From Acidobacteriota bacterium (GTDB taxonomy: Bacteria > Acidobacteriota > Terriglobia > Terriglobales > Acidobacteriaceae): 5,847 bases of DNA. The position numbers were made by a program, and so were the translations under genes. Every line of letters starts with the position of its first letter. Positions within the stretch are counted from its first letter, which is position 1. Location of the stretch: NCBI GenBank assembly GCA_003225655.1, contig QIAW01000507.1, forward strand, positions 1 through 5,847, written 5' to 3'. Below the pieces are notes generated by a model. That model did no database searches. It was not told where the DNA came from and saw only the letters and a list, made by a program, of their open reading frames with translations. Positions 1 to 5,574 of the stretch are shown here, piece by piece.

Positions 1-230
1 ACCTCCGCCTCTTCTTTCCCGTAACCGCACGCGATCTCATGGTGCTGGGTTATGCCATCTTCCGCAACTGGCGTCTGCTTTCCGCGCTGGTCTATCCGCT
101 GCGACATATGGGCAGGTTCAGGCGCAAGAGGCAATGGATCGAATCGCGGCGCAAGATTTCAGACCGCCAGTTGTTGCACTGGTTCTCCAACCTGCCAACC
201 AGCGAACCGCTGGAGAGCGACCAGCGCTAG
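1..230 (+). CDS. C-terminal end of a probable family 2 glycosyltransferase (5' truncated by window)
   Basis: The frame is open from base 3 to the TAG at 228-230, about 75 residues. It is already open before the ATG at 39, so that ATG is probably internal and the gene starts outside the window. The visible part has a short hydrophobic stretch (LMVLGYAIFRNWRLLSALVY) followed by a strongly basic, amphipathic end with RRKRQW, SRRKISDRQLLHWF and a short polar tail. In my experience this arrangement (arm-like helix, 'R+.isD..L..W' close to the stop) is typical of the C-terminus of bacterial GT2 glycosyltransferases that work on the cytoplasmic membrane. No catalytic DxD region is visible because that half is missing, so the assignment rests on the tail alone. 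It could be another membrane-associated enzyme. It converges on the DedA-like gene across a 319-bp spacer. Confidence 0.5.
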   Translation, partial: LRLFFPVTARDLMVLGYAIFRNWRLLSALVYPLRHMGRFRRKRQWIESRRKISDRQLLHWFSNLPTSEPLESDQR

Positions 231-261
231 CTTGCGCCTCGGGCTGTTTTTACTGTTAATC

Positions 262-275
262 AGGGTAATTACCCT
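262..275. repeat. Perfect 14-bp palindrome
   Basis: AGGGTAATTACCCT is its own reverse complement with no spacer. It lies 32 bp after the stop of the left-edge gene. A gapless palindrome makes a poor RNA hairpin and is more like a binding site for a dimeric protein, but neither flanking gene starts here, so a regulatory role is not obvious. A related shorter palindrome, GGGTACCC, lies at 541-548 beside the DedA-like stop codon. Confidence 0.6.
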
Positions 276-277
276 CC

Positions 278-305
278 CCCCTAGCTGCTAGGGGTTGCGC
301 CCCTA
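278..305. repeat. Two overlapping, mutually exclusive hairpins
   Basis: CCCCTAG (278-284) pairs with CTAGGGG (288-294) across a 3-base loop. The right arm can instead pair with a third copy: TAGGGG (289-294) with CCCCTA (300-305) across a 5-base loop. Only one can form at a time. There is no T run directly after either, so neither is a standard intrinsic terminator on the plus strand. Immediately downstream, GCCAGC (308-313) and CCAGC (320-324) likewise compete for the single GCTGGC (331-336). Confidence 0.5.
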
Positions 306-455
306 AGGCCAGCGTTTAACCAGCGTCATTGCTGGCGAAAATGCGTCTTGGTGGGGGGCCTAGCTGGTAGTCAGTTCAAAGCCCGCAGCAGGCGCATCTC
401 CACGCTCGGAGTTTTGCAAGTGCGTGCTGTTTCATGAATTTTTAGAGAGCCACGG

Positions 456-493
456 GACAAACGCCCCCAAAAACGACAAACGCCCCAAAAAAC
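456..493. repeat. 19-bp tandem duplication (two copies)
   Basis: Copy 1 (456-474) is GACAAACGCCCCCAAAAAC and copy 2 (475-493) is GACAAACGCCCCAAAAAAC. They are head to tail, of equal length, and differ at a single position (C or A at the C-run/A-run border). Slipped-strand duplication of a 19-mer is the simple explanation. Read on the minus strand, each copy is a T run, a G run and then CGTTTGTC. Two copies only, with no spacer, so this is not a CRISPR. Confidence 0.75.
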
Positions 494-515
494 AATGATG
501 CCAGCAATTCGCCGG
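487..515 (-). terminator. Weak intrinsic terminator candidate for the DedA-like gene
   Basis: On the minus strand, 35 bases after the TAG at 552-550, CCGGC (515-511) can pair with GCTGG (505-501) around the loop GAATT, giving five pairs including one G-T. A run of six T follows at 492-487 after an 8-base gap. The stem is short and the gap is longer than in a good terminator, so this is only a candidate. I see nothing better for this gene. Confidence 0.25.
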
Positions 516-549
516 ATTCTGAAAGATTTGATATCGCTTTGGGTACCCT

Positions 550-1095
550 CTAGGCAGCCTTTCGGGTTTCAGCCTGCGGTTTTCCTGACCGTCCTTTTCT
601 CCAGAAGTAATATCCCACTCCCCAAAGCGCGCTCAACACGACCAGCGCGATAAAGATCCAGAGCACCGGCTGCTGATAGCGACGAATAAAGCCCAGAATG
701 TGCCGGCCATAGATTGAAGCCAGCAGGGCTATGACGGTGTAGCGAATTGCGCGCCCCAGGGTCAGCGCCAGCAGGAATTTCTTGCATGGGTACTTCGCCG
801 CCCCTGCGGCCAGGACAAATGGAACCATGGGAACCGGCGGGGGCAGCAGTGCCGGCACAAAAATTGCGCCAAAGCCGCCTTTTTCAAAGGCATGCCGCAC
901 CTGCTCAAATCTCTCGTGCGAGAGCCTTTTCTCGAGGCCCGCTTGACCACCCTTGCGGCCAAGACGGTAGGTGAGATATCTGCCCATGACGGCCCCTACC
1001 GTGGCCAAGGCGGCGTAATAGGGCCACCAATCGCGATTGCTGGCCGCCAGAACGATGGTGAGCACATCCACGCTGCCCGGCATGGGGATCGGCAA
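550..1095 (-). CDS. VTT/DedA-family membrane protein, apparently N-terminally shortened
   Basis: A 181-residue product of the VTT (SNARE-associated, DedA/YqaA-like) family of inner-membrane proteins. Members are linked to lipid flipping and membrane homeostasis, but the role of this subgroup is unknown. Visible parts: the re-entrant-type segment PIPMPGSVDVLTIVLAAS (2-19), a second hydrophobic stretch with GAVMGRYLTYRLGRKGG (34-50), the amphipathic ER-rich linker (55-72), the signature region FVPALLPPPVPMVPFVLAAG (79-98) and C-terminal membrane helices near 107-130 and 143-164, ending in a basic tail. Proline-rich PALLPPPVP stands where the E. coli DedA proteins carry conserved arginines, as in the YqaA-like branch. 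The start is doubtful. The reported start is a TTG without a Shine-Dalgarno, an ATG follows four codons later at 1083, and in-frame codons continue upstream only to a TGA at 1122. Relatives normally have about 25-45 more residues, including a first helix, before LPIPMPG. It lies downstream of the dehydrogenase gene. Confidence 0.82.
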   Translation of the reverse strand: MPIPMPGSVDVLTIVLAASNRDWWPYYAALATVGAVMGRYLTYRLGRKGGQAGLEKRLSHERFEQVRHAFEKGGFGAIFVPALLPPPVPMVPFVLAAGAAKYPCKKFLLALTLGRAIRYTVIALLASIYGRHILGFIRRYQQPVLWIFIALVVLSALWGVGYYFWRKGRSGKPQAETRKAA

Positions 1096-1173
1096 ACATG
1101 CTGCTAACTTGGACGCAAATCAGCTTTCTACTGATGCAGCCGGAATCGTGGGGCCCGCAAAAAAGTGCAAATG

Positions 1174-1200
1174 ATATTATGAGTTCGATTATGGAATCAA
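1174..1200 (-). promoter_or_regulatory. Weak sigma-70-like promoter candidate upstream of the DedA-like gene
   Basis: On the minus strand TTGATT (1200-1195) and TAATAT (1179-1174) are separated by 15 bases, about 80 bases before the DedA-like reading frame. The two boxes match the consensus at four of six positions each and the spacing is short, so this is a weak call. It sits in the most AT-rich part of the gap between the two genes. Confidence 0.2.
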
Positions 1201-1274
1201 CTGGTAGCCAGAACGGGTATTGTCGATCTGTCAGGACATATCATTGGCTCCCGTTTATTGAACGATAGTATTGA

Positions 1275-4247
1275 TCACCGCCTTTGTCGAAGTTTCCTCC
1301 CGTGAAGTGTCCAAACTGCGGCCTTCGGACGTACCGAGGGCATTCTGGCCTCCCGCAATGCCATCTGCATCACTTCAGCCAGGTGCAAGGCGTGGCGGGT
1401 GGTGAGCTGCTCGATCTGCTCGCGGCAACTGAAGCCGTCAGCAATGATGAGCGTTTCGGGCGAAGCCTTTCGCACCGCCGGCAGCAGGACGAGTTCGCCC
1501 ACCTTGACCGAGACCTCATATTTTTCTGCTTCAAAGCCGAATGACCCTGCCATGCCGCAGCAGCCGGAATCGAGCATCTCGAAATCAAGCCCCATCTTTT
1601 TCAGGACCTTTTCTTCACTCTCCAGTTTTACGATGGCCCGCTGGTGGCAGTGCCCATGCATAATGGCCTTGCGCGCCAGTTGCGGAAGCCGGAAGCCCTC
1701 TGCGTGCTTGTCCAAAAACTCACTCAGAGCGTACGACTGCTGTGAAAGTTGCAAGGCCAGATCGTCACTGGCAAACAAATTCTTCAATTCGTCACGGAAG
1801 ACCGCCAGGCTGCTCGGCTCCAAAGCCACCAGGGGCACGCCGGCAAGGATCAGCGGCTTAAGCGTATCAAGAATCTGCCGCAGCAGACGCTTGGCGCGGT
1901 CCAGCATGCCAAAATCGTAGAGCGGGCGCCCGCAACAAAGGTCCTGCTCCGGGACGTACACCTGGAATCCAGCGGCCTCCAAAACCTCAACTGCCGCCTG
2001 CGCTGTGGAGGGGAAGAAGTAATTGTTGAAGGTATCTGCCCAAAGAATTACCGGCTCGCGCTCCAGCGTGTCCGTTCCCCGCCTCTGGAACCTCTGCTTA
2101 AATGTTTTAGAAGCCAGCCGGGGAATCTTGCGCTGCTCAGCCAGCCCCAACGCGCGCTTGAGCAAGGTACTGAGTCCTGGAGCTTGCGCAATGGCATTCG
2201 CCAGCCGGGGAGCGATTGCTCCCATTTTGGCAAACTGATCGATGTAACCAAAAGCATAGGCATGCAGCGGACGCCGGTGATGCTCATAGTAATGCGAGAG
2301 GAATTCGGCTTTGTAAGTCGCCATGTCCACGTTGACCGGGCAGTCGGATTTGCATCCCTTGCACGCCAGGCAAAGATCAAGCGAGCGCTTGACCGGCTCG
2401 TTGTTCCAATCGGCCTTGACCGGATTCCCACGCAGCATCTCGAAAAGCATGTGCGCCCGGCCGCGGGTGGTGTGCTCTTCTTCCAGGGTGACGCGGTAAC
2501 TGGGGCACATGGTTTTGCCCTCGACCCGCCGGCATTCGCCTACGCCCACACAACGCATGGCGGCATGAGAGAAATCGCCATGATCTTCAGGAAATTGAAA
2601 GTGAGTTTTAGGACGCCAGGGTTGGTAATCAGCGCCCAGGCGCAGATTTTCATCCATGCGATAGGGCTCAACCACCTTGTGCGGGTTCATCTTGTTCTGC
2701 GGATCCCAGATGGACTTGAACTCGCGGAAGGCTTGCACCAGCTCCGGGCCAAACATCTTGGGCAGCAGCTCGGCACGTGATTGCCCATCGCCATGCTCGC
2801 CCGAGAGTGAGCCGCCGTAGCTCACCACCAGATTGGCGGCGCGCTCGATAAAACTGCGGTATTTACGGATGCCCTCCGCCGTCATGAGATCAAAATCAAT
2901 GCGGGTATGAACGCATCCCTGGCCAAAGTGGCCGTAGAGCGAGCACCCGTAATGGAATTCATCGAAGAGTTTGCGCAGGTCGCGCAGATAATCGCCCAGG
3001 CGCTCGGGAGGAACAGCGGAATCCTCCCATCCCTCCCAGGTTACCGGCTGGCCGGGAACAAAAGCGGTTGCGCCCAGTCCCGATTCACGAATTTGCCACA
3101 ACCGCTCTTCCTGTTGTGGGTTGTCATACAGCTTCATGGAGGGCGAACGAAGCTTCAGCTTCAACTTGGCCATGAGCTGGCGGGCTTTCTCATCGGCTTC
3201 TTTCTTGCTATCGCCGCCAAACTCCACCATGAGCCAGCCTCCGCCTTCGGGAAGCAGGTTCAGGTCTGCGGCGTGCGCGCCCTTGATCTGAATGAATTGG
3301 ACAAGCTTTTCGTCAATGCCTTCCAAGCCAATGGGCCTGGCTTCCATGACTTCCATTACATGGTCGGCGGCGCTGTATACATCCTGGTAGCCAAGCACCA
3401 GCAGTGAGCGTTTTGGCGGGCTGGGAACAAGCCGCAGTTCAGCTTCCAGAACCATGACGCAGGTTCCTTCAGAGCCGACCAGCGCCTTGGCCACATCAAA
3501 GCCACGCTCGGGCAAAAGAAAATCCAGGTTATAGCCGGAGACCCGGCGTGGAATCCTGGGATAGCGCTGGCGGATCAGTTCGGCATATTTATCGCGCAGT
3601 AATTTCAACCGTGAATAGATTTCCCCGCGTTTGCCTCCGGCGCCGATGATGGCCGGCAGATCTTTTTCTTCCGTTGAGCCTACCGTCATGCGCTCGCCGT
3701 CATAGGTGACAATGTCCAGCGAGATCACGTTGTCGTCTGTTTTTCCGGCCATGACGGAGTGCACCCCGCAGGAGTTGTTGCCAATCATTCCGCCCAGGGT
3801 GCAGTGGTTGTGCGTCGCAGGATCAGGGGCAAAGGTAAGCTGGTGCTCTTCCGCCTTCTTGCGCAGATCGTCGAGTATGGCGCCCGGCTGCACTCGCGCC
3901 CGCCTGGCCGCAACGTCGATGTGCAAAACATTGCGCATGTATTTGGAAAAATCCACAACGACGGCCACATTGCAGCACTGGCCGGCAAGCGAGGTGCCGC
4001 CGCCGCGTGAGAGCACCGGCGCCCCATGCTCCCGGCAGACGACCAGGGTGGCCAGGGCATCGTCAATGTTTCGCGGGATGACAACTCCAATGGGAACCTG
4101 GCGATAGTTGCTGCCATCGGCTGCGTAGAGTGCGCGGCTGCCGGCATCGAAACGTACTTCGCCCGCGATCCTCCGGCGCAAATGCTGCTCTAAATGTTCA
4201 GCTTCTTTTCGGAATGCATTCGAGATTGCAACCAGATTTGCTGCCAA
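1275..4247 (-). CDS. FAD-binding and Fe-S-binding D-2-hydroxyacid dehydrogenase-like protein (fused GlcD/GlcF type)
   Basis: A 990-residue fusion of a flavin dehydrogenase with an electron-transfer module. It probably oxidises a D-2-hydroxy acid to the 2-oxo acid and passes electrons via Fe-S clusters to the respiratory chain. Order: PCMH-type FAD domain (about 45-275) with RGGGTSLAGQ (81-90), PDPATHNHCTLGG (141-153) and GSEGT (258-262); substrate/cap domain (about 280-528) with the metal-site pair H440 and H447 (GHFGQGCVH) and SGEHGDG (482-488); ferredoxin-like region with C566, C572, C581-P and the CxxCxxCxxxCP motif C626, C629, C632, C636; then two CCG (heterodisulfide reductase-type) domains with LCCGRP (770-775), HGHCHQ (864-869) and SGCCGMAGSFG (894-904). 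All expected ligands are present. Length fits the YdiJ-like class (E. coli YdiJ, a D-2-hydroxyglutarate dehydrogenase, is about 1018), but the N-terminal half is not closely YdiJ-like, so D-lactate, glycolate or a sugar-derived acid are equally possible. No signal peptide. The TTG start is fixed by a strong ribosome binding site. The last ~25 residues are an unusual basic tail. Confidence 0.93.
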   Translation of the reverse strand: MAANLVAISNAFRKEAEHLEQHLRRRIAGEVRFDAGSRALYAADGSNYRQVPIGVVIPRNIDDALATLVVCREHGAPVLSRGGGTSLAGQCCNVAVVVDFSKYMRNVLHIDVAARRARVQPGAILDDLRKKAEEHQLTFAPDPATHNHCTLGGMIGNNSCGVHSVMAGKTDDNVISLDIVTYDGERMTVGSTEEKDLPAIIGAGGKRGEIYSRLKLLRDKYAELIRQRYPRIPRRVSGYNLDFLLPERGFDVAKALVGSEGTCVMVLEAELRLVPSPPKRSLLVLGYQDVYSAADHVMEVMEARPIGLEGIDEKLVQFIQIKGAHAADLNLLPEGGGWLMVEFGGDSKKEADEKARQLMAKLKLKLRSPSMKLYDNPQQEERLWQIRESGLGATAFVPGQPVTWEGWEDSAVPPERLGDYLRDLRKLFDEFHYGCSLYGHFGQGCVHTRIDFDLMTAEGIRKYRSFIERAANLVVSYGGSLSGEHGDGQSRAELLPKMFGPELVQAFREFKSIWDPQNKMNPHKVVEPYRMDENLRLGADYQPWRPKTHFQFPEDHGDFSHAAMRCVGVGECRRVEGKTMCPSYRVTLEEEHTTRGRAHMLFEMLRGNPVKADWNNEPVKRSLDLCLACKGCKSDCPVNVDMATYKAEFLSHYYEHHRRPLHAYAFGYIDQFAKMGAIAPRLANAIAQAPGLSTLLKRALGLAEQRKIPRLASKTFKQRFQRRGTDTLEREPVILWADTFNNYFFPSTAQAAVEVLEAAGFQVYVPEQDLCCGRPLYDFGMLDRAKRLLRQILDTLKPLILAGVPLVALEPSSLAVFRDELKNLFASDDLALQLSQQSYALSEFLDKHAEGFRLPQLARKAIMHGHCHQRAIVKLESEEKVLKKMGLDFEMLDSGCCGMAGSFGFEAEKYEVSVKVGELVLLPAVRKASPETLIIADGFSCREQIEQLTTRHALHLAEVMQMALREARMPSVRPKAAVWTLHGRKLRQRR

Positions 4248-4252
4248 GAGAT

Positions 4253-4259
4253 CCTCCTT
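4253..4259 (-). promoter_or_regulatory. Strong Shine-Dalgarno that decides the TTG start of the dehydrogenase
   Basis: On the minus strand AAGGAGG (4259-4253) is followed by five bases (ATCTC) and then TTG (4247-4245). This is a complete anti-16S match at an ideal distance. The next in-frame ATG is residue 104, inside the FAD domain, so TTG is the only sensible start. The strong site contrasts with the enolase-type, DedA-like and DUF3857 genes in the window, which have no recognisable Shine-Dalgarno. Confidence 0.88.
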
Positions 4260-4296
4260 CCGTCTCTTACGCTAAAGCCTTTTAACTGAAACAACT

Positions 4297-5406
4297 CTAG
4301 GCGGCGAAACGCACGGCGTCCGCGCGTTTAAATTCCAGTCCCATGCCAGAACGCGTTAGATCGGGGCGCAGCCTGCCATCTGCCAGCTCGGGAACCCCGT
4401 CAAAAAACATCTTTTCGATGCGAACGTGGTCGTAGAAGTATTCAATGTTGCGCAGCGGAGCCATAGCGCAGCAGGGATGCAAATGCAACGCGGGCGCGGT
4501 GTGAGTCGAGAGCGGCAGACAATGCGCCTCGCAGAGAGCCCCTACGCGCAACAGGCCGGTGATGCCGGCACAGCGGGTGGCGTCGGCTTGCAGCACATCT
4601 ACCGCTCCAGCCTGCAGCATACGCTGGAAATAAAAGAGATCGTAGCCATATTCACCGGCGGCAATTTCCATCTGCGCCGGAGCGCGGTCCCGCAAGAGGC
4701 GCAGGCCTTCCAGATCGTCCGACGATACCGGCTCCTCGAACCAGCTCACTCCAAACTCGGTGAATTCTTCGGCCTTGGCCAGCGCCTGCTTGCGACTGTA
4801 AGCGCCGTTGGCGTCAACAAAAAGCTGCGCCTCGTTGCCGATTGCCTTGCGCGCAGCCTGCACTCTTCTAACATCCTCCTGCGGACGCGCGCCGATTTTC
4901 ATTTTCACGGCGGCGATGCCCTGCTGCACCCATTGCGAGAGCTGCTCCTGCAATTGCCCGATGGAGTAGGATGTGAATCCGCCGCTGCCATAAACCGGGA
5001 CCTCGTTGTGCACCATCCCCAGCAGGCGAGCCAGCGGCAGATTAAGCAGACGAGCTTTCAGATCCCAGAGCGCCACATCCACGGCCGCAATTGCCATGGA
5101 TGAAATACCAGGGCGTCCCAGGTTGCGGATCCTCCGCACCATGACATCCCAGGCCGCAGTGACCGCGAGGGCATCCCTTCCTTCAACTTCAGTTCGCAAC
5201 GTGCTCTGGATCAATGTTGCAACAGCATTGTCACCGTAGGTGTATCCCAGGCCACACTCGCCGCCGGCATGCGCTTCCGCCACAATTACGCTGGTTCTAT
5301 TCCATGAAAGCGTGCCGTCGGCTTCAACGGTGTTGGTAGGTATGGTGAAGGCGTTGACGTCTATCCGTTCAATTGGAACTACGCTGCCTAGGGCAATGGT
5401 GCGCAT
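4297..5406 (-). CDS. Enolase-superfamily enzyme, mandelate racemase subgroup
   Basis: A 369-residue cytosolic enzyme that forms a Mg-stabilised enediolate by taking the proton next to a carboxylate. The capping domain is about 10-135 and the TIM-barrel part about 138-350. Residues seen: the KxK pair K168 and K170 (VKMKIG), metal ligands D198 (VDANGAY), E224 or E225 (WFEEPV) and E252 (GEYGYD), then D275 (DATRC), H302 (STHTAP) and E322 (IEYF). D275 to H302 is 27 residues and H302 to E322 is 20, identical to D270/H297/E317 in Pseudomonas mandelate racemase. This puts it in the MR subgroup, not the muconate-lactonising or dipeptide-epimerase subgroup. A His/Cys-rich run follows the catalytic His (H308, H310, C312, C313). 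Racemase, epimerase or sugar-acid dehydratase all remain possible. The ATG at 5406 fits the family's start (IERIDVNAFTIPT at 12-24) but has no Shine-Dalgarno; a hairpin-forming dyad lies just before it. It is first in a probable operon, 49 bp before the dehydrogenase. Confidence 0.92.
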   Translation of the reverse strand: MRTIALGSVVPIERIDVNAFTIPTNTVEADGTLSWNRTSVIVAEAHAGGECGLGYTYGDNAVATLIQSTLRTEVEGRDALAVTAAWDVMVRRIRNLGRPGISSMAIAAVDVALWDLKARLLNLPLARLLGMVHNEVPVYGSGGFTSYSIGQLQEQLSQWVQQGIAAVKMKIGARPQEDVRRVQAARKAIGNEAQLFVDANGAYSRKQALAKAEEFTEFGVSWFEEPVSSDDLEGLRLLRDRAPAQMEIAAGEYGYDLFYFQRMLQAGAVDVLQADATRCAGITGLLRVGALCEAHCLPLSTHTAPALHLHPCCAMAPLRNIEYFYDHVRIEKMFFDGVPELADGRLRPDLTRSGMGLEFKRADAVRFAA

Positions 5407-5410
5407 GGAA

Positions 5411-5428
5411 ATAAGAACTGCTTCTTAT
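5411..5428. promoter_or_regulatory. 18-bp dyad immediately upstream of the enolase-type gene
   Basis: ATAAGAACTGCTTCTTAT has perfect 7-bp arms (5411-5417 and 5422-5428) around CTGC. It ends 4 bases before the ATG at 5406. Read on the minus strand, TATAAG (5429-5424) is a possible -10 box overlapping the dyad, though no good -35 box lies at the right distance. It could be an operator over the promoter/start site, or a leader hairpin that would cover the place where a Shine-Dalgarno should be. Confidence 0.5.
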
Positions 5429-5458
5429 AGAGATGTGGACTTGGCGCGGCAGGTAGCC

Positions 5459-5471
5459 AGAAGACAGTTCT
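5459..5471. promoter_or_regulatory. Second, related half-dyad in the divergent region
   Basis: AGAAGACAGTTCT has AGAA and TTCT arms around five bases. Its reverse complement, AGAACTGTCTTCT, matches the core of the 5411-5428 dyad (AGAACTGCTTCT at 5414-5425) except for one inserted T. The two centres are about 45 bp apart. This looks like a second, weaker site for the same regulator. Confidence 0.35.
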
Positions 5472-5496
5472 CAGTTGCGGCGACTTTACATAGGTT

Positions 5497-5518
5497 AAGG
5501 CCTGGCCTGAATGGCCTT
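5497..5518. repeat. Inverted repeat in the divergent promoter region
   Basis: AAGGCC (5497-5502) and GGCCTT (5513-5518) are 6-bp inverted arms with a 10-base loop that contains a further GGCC. No T run follows, so it is not a terminator. It lies about 57 bp before the DUF3857-type gene and might be an operator. Six-bp GC-rich arms also arise by chance. Confidence 0.3.
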
Positions 5519-5560
5519 CGTTTAATCTTCGCTGCTGGTCGCTCCAGGCAAAAACTGACG

Positions 5561-5566
5561 TAAAAT
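5561..5566 (+). promoter_or_regulatory. Possible -10 box for a near-leaderless transcript
   Basis: TAAAAT matches the sigma-70 -10 consensus at five of six positions and ends 8 bases before the ATG at 5575. Transcription would then begin almost at the start codon, which would explain the missing Shine-Dalgarno. There is no convincing -35 box at 17 bp, so this is tentative. Confidence 0.2.
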
Positions 5567-5574
5567 CACATCAT

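Larger units (their letters stand above)
231..549. other. Gene-free convergent spacer with palindromes and a tandem repeat
   Basis: This is the stretch between the stop of the left-edge gene (+) and the stop of the DedA-like gene (-). No frame in it looks coding: the open frames are short, have no start with a ribosome binding site, and resemble no family. It is dense in short structures, listed separately: a 14-bp palindrome at 262-275, competing hairpins at 278-336, a 12-base near repeat (280-291 and 359-370, CCTAGCTGSTAG, 11/12), a 19-bp tandem duplication at 456-493 and a weak terminator candidate at 487-515. Another weak terminator-like element (CAGC at 222-225, GCTG at 243-246, then five T at 247-251) follows the left gene. 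An untranslated small RNA cannot be excluded, but I see no promoter that supports one. Confidence 0.6.

Noticed and set aside
215..251. Intrinsic terminator of the left-edge gene
   Set aside because: A five-T run is present, but the best stem before it is only CAGC/GCTG with a long loop, which is too weak to list as a feature.
456..493. CRISPR-like array
   Set aside because: There are only two directly abutting 19-bp copies, with no spacers and no cas genes.
905..1099. Minus-strand frame starting at the ATG at 1099, overlapping the DedA-like gene
   Set aside because: The sequence inside is out-of-frame DedA coding DNA, rich in Arg, Gly and His. Only its upstream continuation is of interest, as a possible frameshifted N-terminus, and that is reported separately.
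1749..2780. Long plus-strand open frame (343 codons) opposite the dehydrogenase
   Set aside because: It lies wholly antisense to well-conserved FAD-cap, Fe-S and CCG domains. Its translation has no recognisable domain or hydrophobic pattern, and there is no ribosome binding site. It is a shadow of codon bias.
1275..4247. Assigning the gene symbol ydiJ or glcD
   Set aside because: The domain order matches, but the N-terminal FAD half differs clearly from E. coli YdiJ, and the substrate cannot be inferred, so no symbol is given.
4426..5103. Plus-strand open frame (225 codons) opposite the enolase-type gene
   Set aside because: It is fully antisense to a clearly coding TIM-barrel enzyme, with low-complexity translation and no family resemblance.
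5240..5563. Plus-strand open frame spanning the start of the enolase-type gene and the divergent region
   Set aside because: Half of it is antisense to the enolase-type N-terminus. It has no Shine-Dalgarno, and its product resembles nothing.
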